From Klenkia sesuvii (lineage in GTDB: Bacteria; Actinomycetota; Actinomycetes; Mycobacteriales; Geodermatophilaceae): a DNA stretch of 64,000 bases. Shown one piece after another: positions 51,319 to 60,102 of the stretch. The first letter of the stretch is position 1. Every line of letters begins with the position of its first letter. The stretch covers positions 1 to 64,000 of the forward strand of contig NZ_JBAPLU010000002.1 of the NCBI RefSeq assembly GCF_037083825.1. Reading direction: 5' to 3'. The translations under genes were made by a program, and so were the position numbers. Below the pieces are notes generated by a model. It did no database searches, had not been told where the DNA came from, and worked only from the letters and a program-made list of their open reading frames with translations.

Positions 51319-51968
51319 TGCGCGGCGACGAGCGCCAGGTCGTGCGCGATGTCGCGGCTGGTGTTGCCGGCGTCGAAGGCGACGCTTGCCTCCCCGTCGG
51401 TGCCGTAGAGCAGCAGCAGCGACGAGTGCTGCTGGCCCATGTCCTCGGCCAGCGGCACCCCGGCGGCCAGCTGGGCGGCGTCGATCTGCCCCTGGTCACC
51501 GGTCAGCCCGACGATGGCCGGTGCCTTCCCGGTGCCGAACCGGGCCAGGTACTCCCCCAGCACCTCGGGGCTGTCGCGCGCGGGGTCGGTGGTCACGAAC
51601 ACGACGTGCGTGCGCTCGGCGACCTCGGCGTCGACCGACTGCAGCGCGATGGCGACGTCGGCCATCGTGGTCGGGCAGATGTCGGGGCAGTTCGTGTACC
51701 CGAAGAACAGCAGCGTGGGCCCGTCGGCGGTCTGCGCCGCGAAGTCGTAGGCCGCGCCGGTCTGGTCGGTGAGCGTGAACGACGGCTTCTGGTACGGGCT
51801 CTGCAGGTACAGACCGTCGTAGGGGTTGCTCGGGCCCGAGACGGTGGCCGGGGCCTCCCCCGCCGTGTGGTCGTGGCCCCCGTCGGCCTCGGCGGTGCCG
51901 CCGCAGCCGGCCAGCAGCAGACCGCCGGCCAGCAGGGCCGCGGCGAGGGGACGACGTCGCGCGCTCAC
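51315..51968 (-). CDS. SCO1/SenC family copper chaperone lipoprotein
   Basis: 217 residues. Lipobox LLLAGC (lipid-modified C22), thioredoxin-like fold with the copper ligands C94-x3-C98 in NCPDICPT and H181 in GQQHSS. It delivers copper to the CuA site of cytochrome c oxidase subunit II. GTG 51968 overlaps the YcnI stop, and its stop overlaps the following unknown gene. Confidence 0.92.
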   Translation of the reverse strand: MSARRRPLAAALLAGGLLLAGCGGTAEADGGHDHTAGEAPATVSGPSNPYDGLYLQSPYQKPSFTLTDQTGAAYDFAAQTADGPTLLFFGYTNCPDICPTTMADVAIALQSVDAEVAERTHVVFVTTDPARDSPEVLGEYLARFGTGKAPAIVGLTGDQGQIDAAQLAAGVPLAEDMGQQHSSLLLLYGTDGEASVAFDAGNTSRDIAHDLALVAAQ

Positions 51969-52723
51969 CCGCCCACCGTACGACGGCGCGCGGCCAGGCC
52001 GAGGGCGAGCCCGGCGACACCGGCGACCAGGCCGAGGCCACCGAGCACCAACGCGGTCACCGCCAGCCCGTCCCCGCCGTCGGCACCGGCGGACCCCGCC
52101 TCGGCGGTGTCCGCCGCGTCCGCGGAGTCCCCCGAGGAGGCGGTGGACCCGCCGTGGCCCCCACCGTGCGCGTCGGCCGCGCCGCCCTCGCCGCTCAGCG
52201 AGAGCACCGGGGCCGGGTACTGCGGCTCGGCCTGGCCCTCGACGGTCGGCTCGATCCAGGCCGCCTCGGATCCGTCGCTGTAGGTCTGGACGGCGGCGAA
52301 GCTCACGCTGTCGGCGTCCGGGAAGGGCCCGCCCAGCAGCCGGAACTGCTGGAACTGCCCGGGCGCGATGCCGCCCCCGGCGTCGGCGGTGAACTGCACG
52401 ACGCTGACTGCCTCGCTGATCGTGTCGCCGTCGCTCTCCACCGGCGGGTCCAGCTGGGTGGCGGTCTGCGTGATGGTCCAGCCCGCCACCGGCTCGGCCT
52501 GCACGAAGGTCATCGGGGTGTCGGTGGGCAGCTGGATGCGCAGCGACACCGTGCTGGCGGTGTCGCTCTCGTTGGGCACCCGGAAGGTCATCACGCCGTA
52601 GCCACCGGGGGTGGCGTCGTCGGAGGACACCCGGACGTGCGCCGAGGCGATGCCGGTGCCGCCGACGAGCGCGACGGTGGTCGCCACCGCCAGGACGGCG
52701 GCGCGGCGGAGGGAGGGGGACAT
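51965..52723 (-). CDS. YcnI/DUF1775 copper-binding protein
   Basis: 252 residues. Signal peptide to GIASA, mature N-terminal H29 (AHVRVSSDDATPGGYGVMTFRVPNE), the DUF1775 signature in which the terminal His and a downstream Glu bind Cu(II). A Gly/Asp/Ala-rich spacer then leads to one C-terminal membrane helix and RRR anchor. Function: extracytoplasmic copper binding or delivery. Follows CopCD after 34 bases. Confidence 0.9.
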   Translation of the reverse strand: MSPSLRRAAVLAVATTVALVGGTGIASAHVRVSSDDATPGGYGVMTFRVPNESDTASTVSLRIQLPTDTPMTFVQAEPVAGWTITQTATQLDPPVESDGDTISEAVSVVQFTADAGGGIAPGQFQQFRLLGGPFPDADSVSFAAVQTYSDGSEAAWIEPTVEGQAEPQYPAPVLSLSGEGGAADAHGGGHGGSTASSGDSADAADTAEAGSAGADGGDGLAVTALVLGGLGLVAGVAGLALGLAARRRTVGG

Positions 52724-52757
52724 GGTTCTCCTCGATCGGGGGGTGGGGTCGTCCGGT

Positions 52758-54512
52758 TCAGCGGACGGGGAACGTGGTGTCGGAGGTCAGTGCCGTGAAC
52801 TCGTCGAGCCGCACGGTCACGGTGACCGTCCAGGTACCGGCGGTGGGGACGTCGGCGTCGCCGATCGAGTGGCCGGGGCCCGCGGGCTCCAGGTCGACCG
52901 CGAGCGGGCCGATCCCCTGCCCGGGCTCGGTGAGGGTCACCCGCAGCTCCCGCGGCTGGGCCAGCCGGCCCTGCTCGTCGAAGAGGTAGAGGTGCAGCAC
53001 GTTCGGGCCGGTCCGGGCGGGGTCGATCGACAGCTGCACGCTGCCCTCGGTGCCGGTGGCGCTGCGCAGCGGCACCGTGACGTCGACCGGCTGGGCCAGG
53101 GCCGCCTTCGCCGGGGGCGTGCCGACCAGCACCGCCGACAGCGCCAGCACGGCGGCGCCCACCGCGACCTCCAGCAGCACCGACCGCCGGAACGGGCCCA
53201 CCTCGGCGACCGCGGCCCGGCTGCGCGCGGCGGCCGCGTCGTCGTCCGCACCGTCTCCACCGGCGGCACCGGTCGCACCGGCGGAGGCGCTGAACGCGTG
53301 GGCGACGACCGTGCGCCGTCCCGGGCGGGGGGCACCCAGGCGCTGCTGCACCCACACCCGGCTGACCCCGGCCACGGCCAGCATCGCCAGGACCAGCGCC
53401 AGCTTGCCCACCAGCACCCAGCCGTAGGTGGTCGACACCAGCGCCTCGGGCGACCCCACCTCGCGGACGCTCTGCACCACCCCGGTGACCACCAACGCGG
53501 CGACCGACCCGGCCGCCAGCCGGCTGTAGCGGGGCAGCGCCGCGGCCAGCTCGTCACCGGGCACTCCGGGCCGCAGCACCGCCGCCAGCAGCACGGCCAG
53601 CCCGCCCAGCCACACCGCCATGGCCGCCACGTGCACCGCGGTCACCACCACGGCCAGCCCCGGCAGCGAGCCGGCGACCGGGTGACCGGTGGCCGCGGTG
53701 GTCAGCACCAGCCCGAGGCCGAGCGCCCCGGCACCGACCACCCAGGGGGTGCCGGCCGCGCCGGCCCGGAGGGGTCCGCGGAGCAGGAGCAGGGCCAGCG
53801 CGGCGGCGAGGACGACGCGGGCCAGCAGCGTGAGCCCGTAGGCCGAGGACGCCGTGGTGCCGACCAGCTGCGGGTCCACCGCACCGAGGACGCCGGTGCC
53901 CGCGGCGTAGGGGCCCTGCAGCAGGAACGACAGGACCGCGCCGCCGGCCACCGCGGCCAGCCCGCCGACGGTCAGCCGTCGCGCCCGCCGGGACGTCCAC
54001 CCGGCCGGCCAGCACAGGACCAGGAAGACCGGGACGCCGAGCCCCAGCGCGAGCCCGGCGAAACCCAGCCAGCGGGCGACGGGCAGCAGCGCGGCCACCG
54101 CCGGGTCGACGTCGGCGCCGTCCTCCGCCGCGGTGGTGGCCGCCAGCTCGCCGTCGCCCACGACGAAGGCGTAGGCGCCCGACACCGGGTGCGAGTCGGC
54201 CGACACGACCCGCCAGGTCACCACGTAGCTGGCGTCGGGGAGACCGCTGCGCAGCGGGATGGTCACGGTGTCGTCGGTGACCGTGGCCGCACCGGTGTCC
54301 ACCCGCTCGCCGTCGGCCCCGATCACCCGGGCGTACCCGGCCCCCAGGGACACGCCCTCGTCGAACTGCACCGTGACCTCGGCGGGCACGGTGGCCAGCC
54401 GGGCGCCGTCCGCGGGGGACGACGTCACGACGGTGGCGTGCGCGCTGGCCGGCCCGGCGGTGCCCAGCAGCGCCCCCACCCCGGCCAGGAGGACCAGGAG
54501 GACCCGCCTCAC
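52758..54512 (-). CDS. CopC-CopD fusion copper-resistance/import protein
   Basis: 584 residues. Signal peptide to PASA, then CopC (H25 at the mature N-terminus, SPADGARLATVPAEVTVQFDEGVS, VTWRVVSADSHPVSGAYAFVVG) followed by the polytopic CopD domain of eight helices (about 140-430) and an extra C-terminal domain with a Rossmann-unlike beta-sandwich (LHLYLFDEQGRLAQPRELRVTL). In this type, CopC binds Cu(II) and CopD carries it across the membrane. The GTG start overlaps the anti-sigma stop. Confidence 0.9.
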   Translation of the reverse strand: MRRVLLVLLAGVGALLGTAGPASAHATVVTSSPADGARLATVPAEVTVQFDEGVSLGAGYARVIGADGERVDTGAATVTDDTVTIPLRSGLPDASYVVTWRVVSADSHPVSGAYAFVVGDGELAATTAAEDGADVDPAVAALLPVARWLGFAGLALGLGVPVFLVLCWPAGWTSRRARRLTVGGLAAVAGGAVLSFLLQGPYAAGTGVLGAVDPQLVGTTASSAYGLTLLARVVLAAALALLLLRGPLRAGAAGTPWVVGAGALGLGLVLTTAATGHPVAGSLPGLAVVVTAVHVAAMAVWLGGLAVLLAAVLRPGVPGDELAAALPRYSRLAAGSVAALVVTGVVQSVREVGSPEALVSTTYGWVLVGKLALVLAMLAVAGVSRVWVQQRLGAPRPGRRTVVAHAFSASAGATGAAGGDGADDDAAAARSRAAVAEVGPFRRSVLLEVAVGAAVLALSAVLVGTPPAKAALAQPVDVTVPLRSATGTEGSVQLSIDPARTGPNVLHLYLFDEQGRLAQPRELRVTLTEPGQGIGPLAVDLEPAGPGHSIGDADVPTAGTWTVTVTVRLDEFTALTSDTTFPVR

Positions 54513-55168
54513 GCGAGCACCCGCACCCCGGCGCGCGACCGCGACCCCCGCGACCCCCGCAGCCCCCGCGGCCGCCCCCGCCACGCCTGCACGGCGGTGA
54601 GCAGCAGGCCGGCCACGAGCAGCAGGTGCCCCACCACGCGGTCGGCGTGCACGTGCCCGGCGCCCAGGTCGCCGATGGTGGTCACGGTCAGCACGACGGT
54701 GAAGGTGGCCAGGAAGGGCAGTGCCCCGGCGGCGAGCCGCGGCAGCGCCGCGCACGCCAGGAAGGCCGCGGCCAGGCCGAGGTTCCACGCACCGGTCTCG
54801 TGCGCCATGTGCACCGGGGCGCTCATCGCCCCGGCGCCGTGCACGAGCGAGGGCGTCGCCAGACCGATCTGGCCCACCCCGACCGCCAGCAGGGCCAGCC
54901 GCAGTGCGGTGGAGACCAGCCGCGCACGAGCAGCCGCCGCCGCACCGGGCAGCCGGTCGGGCAGCGCGGCGAGCACGGCGGCGGTCAGGTCGGGCACCGC
55001 CGGCGCCGGGGCCAGCCGCGCCCGGCGGGTGACCGACGCCGCGGCCGCCTCCCACCGCGTGCAGGCAGCGCAGCCGGCGAGGTGCTCGGCCAGCGCGCCG
55101 GCCGGGACCGGGGAGCCCTCGCCGTCCATCCGGGCCGAGGCCGCCTCGCGGAAGCGATCGCAGTGCAT
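54509..55168 (-). CDS. Zinc-finger anti-sigma factor-like membrane protein
   Basis: 219 residues. The N-terminal zinc anti-sigma domain has C3, H29, C33 and C36 in the H-x3-C-x2-C arrangement (AEHLAGCAACTRW). The C-terminal part has four hydrophobic helices, so the protein is membrane-bound. The divergent gene at 55246 encodes an ECF sigma factor, its probable partner. ATG 55168 begins at HCDRFREAASAR; its stop overlaps copCD by 4 bases, placing the anti-sigma factor first in the copper operon. Confidence 0.82.
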   Translation of the reverse strand: MHCDRFREAASARMDGEGSPVPAGALAEHLAGCAACTRWEAAAASVTRRARLAPAPAVPDLTAAVLAALPDRLPGAAAAARARLVSTALRLALLAVGVGQIGLATPSLVHGAGAMSAPVHMAHETGAWNLGLAAAFLACAALPRLAAGALPFLATFTVVLTVTTIGDLGAGHVHADRVVGHLLLVAGLLLTAVQAWRGRPRGLRGSRGSRSRAGVRVLA

Positions 55169-55245
55169 GGTGTGGTGGTCGCCGGTCGGGCCCACCCGGT
55201 TCCCGGGTCGCCGGTATGCGGTGGCTCACAGGTCACACTGGGGGT

Positions 55246-55800
55246 GTGAGCGAACCCGTCGACGAGCTGGCCCGGGTCGCGGCGGCCGCCGCCGCGGGCG
55301 ACGCCGTCGCGGCCGCGGCCCTGGTGCGGGCCACCCAGACCGACGTCTGGCGGCTCTGCGCGCACCTGGGTGACCGGCAGTCCGCCGACGACCTCACGCA
55401 GGAGACCTACCTGCGGGCCTTCGGGTCGCTGCACCGGTTCGCCGGCCGGTCCACCGTGCGCACCTGGTTGCTCTCGATCGCCCGCCGCACCTGCGCCGAC
55501 GCCGTCCGGTCCCGCAAGCGGCGGCGGCTCACCCTGGTCGGCGACGACGACCTGCTCGAGCGGTCCGACGGCGCCGACCGGGTGGCCGAGGGCGTCGCGG
55601 TCGAGGACCTGCTGGCCCGGCTGCACCCCGACCGGCGCGAGGCCTTCGTGCTGACCCAGCTCATGGGCCTGCCCTACGCCGAGGCCGCCGACGTCGCCGG
55701 GGTGCCGGTCGGCACCATCCGCTCCCGCGTCGCGCGGGCACGGGCGGACCTGGTCGACGCCGTCGGCGAGGACACCGGGAGCATCCGCGCCGCCCGGTGA
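55246..55800 (+). CDS. SigC-like ECF RNA polymerase sigma factor
   Basis: 184 residues: region 2 (ALVRATQTDVWRLCAHLGDRQSADDLTQETYLRAFGSLHRFAGRSTVRTWLLSIARRTCAD) and region 4 (EAFVLTQLMGLPYAEAADVAGVPVGTIRSRVARARADLVDAV), joined by an acidic/arginine linker. The region 2 sequence resembles mycobacterial SigC, which controls copper acquisition. Divergent by 77 bases from the anti-sigma gene that heads the copper operon. GTG 55246. Confidence 0.88.
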   Translation: MSEPVDELARVAAAAAAGDAVAAAALVRATQTDVWRLCAHLGDRQSADDLTQETYLRAFGSLHRFAGRSTVRTWLLSIARRTCADAVRSRKRRRLTLVGDDDLLERSDGADRVAEGVAVEDLLARLHPDRREAFVLTQLMGLPYAEAADVAGVPVGTIRSRVARARADLVDAVGEDTGSIRAAR

Positions 55801-55847
55801 CGCAGAGGTGAACAGTTGGTGTCCGCAAGGGGCCTAGGCTCCGCGGC

Positions 55848-56465
55848 GTGCCCTTCAGCCTCACGCCCAAGGACTCGAGCTTCTACGACATGTTCACCGC
55901 CTCGGCGCGGAACCTCGTCGCAGCCACCACCGTCCTCGGCGACTTCGTGCACGACCACACCCGGCGCGACGAGCTGGCCGGCGAGCTGCGCGACCTCGAG
56001 CACGCCGGCGACGACGCCACGCACGCGGTCTTCCGGCAGCTGAACTCCAGCTTCGTCACCCCGTTCGACCGCGAGGACATCTACAACCTCGCCAGCGACC
56101 TCGACGACGTCATGGACGCCATCGAGGCCGCCGCCGACCTCGTCGTCCTCACCGGGTTGGGCACCCTGCCGGCCGAGATGAGCCAGCAGGTCGAGCTGCT
56201 GCAGCGCTGCGCCCGGGTGACTGCCGACGCCATGCCCCGGCTGAAGGCGATGAAGGGCCTGTCGGACTACTGGATCGAGGTCAACAGCCTGGAGAACGAG
56301 GCCGACAAGCTGTACCGGCGCCTGCTCTCCCGGCTCTACTCCGGGGAGTTCGACGCCCTGGAGATCCTCAAGCTCAAGGAGGTGGCCGACCAGCTCGAGG
56401 AGGCCGCCGACGCCTTCGAGCACGTGGCCAACGTCGTCGAGACCATCGCGGTCAAGGAGTCCTGA
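55848..56465 (+). CDS. PhoU-like DUF47 protein
   Basis: 205 residues, all helical. Conserved FYDMFTASARNLVAATTVLGDFV near the N-terminus, RDLEHAGDDATHAVFRQLNSSFVTPFDREDIYNLASDLDDVMDAIEA in the middle and ADKLYRRLLSRLYSG, the E-x-x-x-D metal sites of PhoU-type domains. These proteins pair with PiT transporters and are thought to gate them. GTG 55848 begins the PhoU-like/PiT operon; the next gene starts 8 bases after its stop. Confidence 0.9.
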   Translation: MPFSLTPKDSSFYDMFTASARNLVAATTVLGDFVHDHTRRDELAGELRDLEHAGDDATHAVFRQLNSSFVTPFDREDIYNLASDLDDVMDAIEAAADLVVLTGLGTLPAEMSQQVELLQRCARVTADAMPRLKAMKGLSDYWIEVNSLENEADKLYRRLLSRLYSGEFDALEILKLKEVADQLEEAADAFEHVANVVETIAVKES

Positions 56466-56472
56466 CACCGTC

Positions 56473-57474
56473 GTGGACGGGCTCTTCCTGGCGATGGTCC
56501 TCATCGTCGTCGTCGCGCTGGCCTTCGACTACACCAACGGCTTCCACGACGCCGCGAACTCGATCGCCGTCGCCGTCTCCACCAAGGCGCTGACCCCGAA
56601 GGTCGCGCTGGCCCTGGCCGCGGTGATGAACCTGGTCGGCGCACTGATCTCCACCGAGGTGGCCAAGACCGTGGGTGCCGGGATCATCGACACCCCCGAG
56701 GGCGGCGGTGGCCTGCAGATCGTGTTCGCCGCCCTGGTGGGCGCGATCACCTGGAACCTCATCACCTGGTACTTCGGGCTGCCCAGCTCCTCCTCGCACG
56801 CACTCATCGGCGGGCTGGTCGGCGCCGCGCTGGCCGCGGCCCACTCCGTGCAGTGGCTGGGCATCGTCGAGAAGGTCGTCGTCCCGATGGTGCTCTCGCC
56901 GCTGGTCGGCTTCGGGCTGGGCTACTTGTTCATGCTGGCCATCCTCTGGTCCTTCCGCGGCTCGAACGTCACGCGGGCCAACCGCGGCTTCCGGTACGCC
57001 CAGATCGTCAGCTCGGCCACCATGGCGCTGGGCCACGGCCTGCAGGACGCCCAGAAGACGATGGGCATCATCACCCTCGCGCTGGTCACCGCCGGGGAGA
57101 TCGACACCTTCGAGGTGCCGTTCTGGGTCATCCTGGCCGCCGCGCTGGCGATCAGCGCCGGCACCTACGCCGGCGGGTTCCGCATCATGCGCACCCTCGG
57201 CCGGCGCATCATCCAGCTGACCCCGGCCGGCGGGTTCTCCGCGCAGACCGTCGCCTCCGCGGTCATGGTCACCACCGCGACGGTGTTCGCCGTCCCCGTC
57301 TCCACCACCCACATCACCACCACCTCGATCATGGGGGTGGGCGCCACGCGGCGGTTGTCGGCGGTGCGCTGGGGCGTGGCCGGGAACATCGTGGTGGCCT
57401 GGGTGTTGACGCTGCCGGCCGCGGGCACCGTGGCCGCGGGCGTGTACTTCCTGGTGCACGCCGTCGTCGGCTGA
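56473..57474 (+). CDS. PiT-family inorganic phosphate transporter
   Basis: 333 residues, about ten membrane helices. The two PiT signature repeats are present: FDYTNGFHDAANSIAVAVST near the N-terminus and SSATMALGHGLQDAQKTMGI in the second half (equivalent to G-A-N-D-V-A-N). FGLPSSSSHALIGGLVG is a conserved reentrant segment. Takes up phosphate with H+ or a metal. Forms an operon with the PhoU-like gene. Confidence 0.93.
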   Translation: MDGLFLAMVLIVVVALAFDYTNGFHDAANSIAVAVSTKALTPKVALALAAVMNLVGALISTEVAKTVGAGIIDTPEGGGGLQIVFAALVGAITWNLITWYFGLPSSSSHALIGGLVGAALAAAHSVQWLGIVEKVVVPMVLSPLVGFGLGYLFMLAILWSFRGSNVTRANRGFRYAQIVSSATMALGHGLQDAQKTMGIITLALVTAGEIDTFEVPFWVILAAALAISAGTYAGGFRIMRTLGRRIIQLTPAGGFSAQTVASAVMVTTATVFAVPVSTTHITTTSIMGVGATRRLSAVRWGVAGNIVVAWVLTLPAAGTVAAGVYFLVHAVVG

Positions 57475-57488
57475 ACCGGAGGGACGCC

Positions 57489-58883
57489 GTGCCCGGTCTG
57501 CGGCTGCGCACGGCGCCGGCCCGGTGGACCCTCCTGGCCACCGTGCTCGCCTCGGCCATGGCCTTCCTCGACGCGACCGCGGTCAACGTCGCGCTGCCCA
57601 CCATCGGCCGCGAGCTCGGCGCGTCGCTGTCGGGCCTGCAGTGGACCGTCACCGGTTACACCCTGGCCCTGGCCGCGCTCGTGCTGCTCGGCGGCGCCCT
57701 CGGGGACCGGTTCGGCCGCCGTCGGGTCTTCCTGGTCGGCGTCGTGTGGTTCGCCTCGGCCTCGCTGCTCTGCGGCCTGGCGCCCAGCACCGGCCTGCTG
57801 GTGGCCGCCCGGGTGCTGCAGGGCATCGGCGGGGCCCTGCTCGTGCCCGGGTCGCTGGCCATCATCCAGTCCTCCTTCGCCGCCACCGACCGCGGTGCGG
57901 CCATCGGGCTGTGGTCGGGGCTGGGCGGCATCGCGGGCCTGGCCGGCCCCTTCCTGGCCGGGTTCCTGGTGGACACGGTGAGCTGGCGGTGGGTGTTCCT
58001 GCTGAACGTGCCGCTGGCGGTCGCCGTCGTCCTGGTGTCGCTGCGGCACGTGCCCGAGAGCCGGGACGAGGGCCACCACGGGCGCTTCGACGTCGCCGGC
58101 GCGGTCCTGGCCGCCGCGGCGCTGGGCGGCACCACCTACGCCCTGATCGACGCGGGCCGGGGCCCGGGCACCTGGGTGGCCCTGGCCGCCGGCGTGGCCG
58201 GCGGGGTGGGCTTCGTGCTGCGCGAACGGGCCGCCGCGGACCCGATGCTCCCCGTCGGGGTGTTCGCCGACCGCCAGTTCACCGGGGCGAACCTGACCAC
58301 GCTGGCCGTGTACGGCGCGCTCGGCGGGTTCTCGTTCTTCCTGGTGCTGCAGCTGCAGACCGTGCTCGGCTACGACGCCCTGGCCGCGGGGGCCGCCTCG
58401 GTGCCCTCGATCCTGCTCATCTCGCTGCTGTCGTCGCGGTCGGGTGCCCTGGCGGCACGCATCGGCCCCCGCATCCCGATGACCGTCGGCCCGCTCGTGG
58501 CCTCCTCCGGGGTGCTGCTGCTGTCCTTCGTCGACGCCGGCACCGGCTGGGCCACCGGGGTGCTGCCCGGCACCGTGCTGTTCGGGCTGGGCATGGCCCT
58601 CACCGTCGCGCCGCTGACCGCCACCGTCCTGGGCGCGGCCCCCGACCACCTGGCCGGCGTGGCCAGCGGGGTCAACAACGCCGTCGCCCGCGCGGCCCAG
58701 CTGCTGGCCGTCGCCGCGCTGCCGTTGGCGGTCGGGCTCTCCGGCGACGACTACGCCCGCCCCGACGCCTTCACCGACGGGTACGCGCTGGCCATGCGGG
58801 TGTGCGCCGGCCTCATCGCCGCCGGCGGCGTCGTGGCCCTGCTCACCATCCGCTCCGACGTGCTCGAGCCCGATCCCACCTGA
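57489..58883 (+). CDS. DHA2-family MFS drug/metabolite exporter
   Basis: 464 residues, 14 predicted helices. MFS motif A GALGDRFGRRRVF, motif C GLAGPFLAGFLVD, and the DHA2 opening LLATVLASAMAFLDATAVNVALPTIG are present. It exports drugs or metabolites by proton antiport; substrate unknown. GGAGGG stands before GTG 57489. It follows PiT after 14 bases but is functionally unrelated. A leader peptide ORF for the next gene begins 86 bases after its stop. Confidence 0.9.
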   Translation: MPGLRLRTAPARWTLLATVLASAMAFLDATAVNVALPTIGRELGASLSGLQWTVTGYTLALAALVLLGGALGDRFGRRRVFLVGVVWFASASLLCGLAPSTGLLVAARVLQGIGGALLVPGSLAIIQSSFAATDRGAAIGLWSGLGGIAGLAGPFLAGFLVDTVSWRWVFLLNVPLAVAVVLVSLRHVPESRDEGHHGRFDVAGAVLAAAALGGTTYALIDAGRGPGTWVALAAGVAGGVGFVLRERAAADPMLPVGVFADRQFTGANLTTLAVYGALGGFSFFLVLQLQTVLGYDALAAGAASVPSILLISLLSSRSGALAARIGPRIPMTVGPLVASSGVLLLSFVDAGTGWATGVLPGTVLFGLGMALTVAPLTATVLGAAPDHLAGVASGVNNAVARAAQLLAVAALPLAVGLSGDDYARPDAFTDGYALAMRVCAGLIAAGGVVALLTIRSDVLEPDPT

Positions 58884-58969
58884 CGGGACCCTTGATTCCT
58901 CGTTTGTGCATCGGACTGGTAGACATTGCGTTCGTGCCGACGTCGCGCCTGCTCCCGGGTGATCTCCTG

Positions 58970-59029
58970 GTGAGCCGCATCCACGTCGACCTCGGCCGGG
59001 TCACCACCGCGGGGTGTCCGGTCCGCTGA
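58970..59029 (+). CDS. Cysteine-type leader peptide upstream of TauE/SafE
   Basis: VSRIHVDLGRVTTAGCPVR, 19 residues. It matches the actinobacterial leader-peptide pattern S-R-x-H-V-D-L-x-R-V ... C-x-x-R ending at the stop, as does the ORF ahead of sfnG. GTG 58970 follows GGGTGAT; the longer frame from GTG 58934 is possible. It stands 87 bases upstream of a TauE/SafE-type gene with two GC hairpins between, the arrangement expected for cysteine-sensitive attenuation of a sulfur gene. Confidence 0.65.
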   Translation: MSRIHVDLGRVTTAGCPVR

Positions 59030-59036
59030 CCACCCC

Positions 59037-59079
59037 GGGGCGCTGCCGCCCCGACCCCGGCGCGGGTGCGCGGCCGGGG
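59037..59079 (+). promoter_or_regulatory. Paired GC hairpins after the second leader peptide
   Basis: Hairpin 1: GGGGCG-CTGC-CGCCCC (59037-59052). Hairpin 2: CCCCGGC (59055-59061) with GCCGGGG (59073-59079). They lie directly after the leader stop and before the TauE/SafE start, a plausible attenuator. Confidence 0.45.
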
Positions 59080-59115
59080 ACACGACCCCGCCACTCCTCC
59101 CCCTGGAGCACCACC

Positions 59116-60102
59116 GTGCGCACCCTCGTCCTCTTCGCCCTCGTCGGCCTCGGCGCCCAGCTCGTCGACGGCAGCCTGGGCATGGGCTACGGCGTCACCT
59201 CGACGACGCTGCTGCTCGCCGTCGGCGCCAGCCCCGCCGCCGCGTCGGCCACTGCCCACCTCGCCGAGATCGGCACCAACCTCGCATCGGGTGTCGCGCA
59301 CTGGCGGTTCGGCAACGTCGACTGGGGCGTCGTCGCGAAGATCGGCGTGCCCGGCGCCGTCGGGGCCGCGGCCGGTGCCACCTTCCTGTCCTCCCTGGAC
59401 ACCTCGGTGGCCGCGCCGCTGATGAACAGCATCCTGCTGGTGCTGGGTCTCTACGTGCTGGTCCGCTTCACCCTGCGCGGGCTGAACCGGCAGAACCTCG
59501 GCCGGCCGATGCGGCGCCGGTTCCTGGCCCCGCTCGGCCTGTTCGCCGGCTTCGTCGACGCCACCGGGGGCGGCGGGTGGGGTCCGGTCGGCACGCCGGC
59601 CATCCTCGCCAGCGGCCGCATGGAACCCCGCAAGGTCATCGGGTCGATCGACACCTCCGAGTTCCTCGTGTCGGCTGCGGCGTCGGTCGCCTTCCTGCTC
59701 GCCCTCGGGTCGCAGGGCATCGAGCTGGTCTGGGTGCTGGGCCTGCTGGCCGGCGGTCTGGTCGCCGCCCCGATCGCCGCGTGGCTGGTGCGGCACGTGC
59801 CGCCGCGGCTGCTCGGCTCGGCGGTCGGCGGGATCATCGTGTTCACCAACACCCGCTCGCTGTTCGCCGCGTTCGAGGTCGCCGACGCCGTCCGCTGGCC
59901 GGTGTACGCGGTCATCGTGGTCGCTTGGGTCGGCGCGGTCGTCTACTCCTGGAAGCAGTACCGGGCCGACACCGAGGCCGAGTCCGTGGAGGCGGCCCGG
60001 GAGCTGGAGGAGGCGCGCCGCGCAGAGCTCGTGCGCCAGTTGTCCCGCGAGGACGTCCACTCCCCGACCCCCTCCCTCCCCCCGGCTCCCTCCCGCCGTT
60101 GA
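59116..60102 (+). CDS. TauE/SafE-family sulfite/sulfonate exporter-like permease
   Basis: 328 residues, eight helices. Family landmarks are GLGAQLVDGSLGMGYGVTSTTLLLAVGASPAAASATAHLAEIGTNLASG (the first repeat; S-x-G-x-G-Y-G and A-H-x-A-E) and GLFAGFVDATGGGGWGPVGTPAILASGRMEPRKVIGSIDTSEFLVS. The group moves sulfite or organosulfonates. A cytoplasmic C-terminal coiled tail (60 residues) is unusual. The leader peptide upstream supports a sulfur link. The stop codon is contributed by a palindromic element. Confidence 0.87.
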   Translation: MRTLVLFALVGLGAQLVDGSLGMGYGVTSTTLLLAVGASPAAASATAHLAEIGTNLASGVAHWRFGNVDWGVVAKIGVPGAVGAAAGATFLSSLDTSVAAPLMNSILLVLGLYVLVRFTLRGLNRQNLGRPMRRRFLAPLGLFAGFVDATGGGGWGPVGTPAILASGRMEPRKVIGSIDTSEFLVSAAASVAFLLALGSQGIELVWVLGLLAGGLVAAPIAAWLVRHVPPRLLGSAVGGIIVFTNTRSLFAAFEVADAVRWPVYAVIVVAWVGAVVYSWKQYRADTEAESVEAARELEEARRAELVRQLSREDVHSPTPSLPPAPSRR

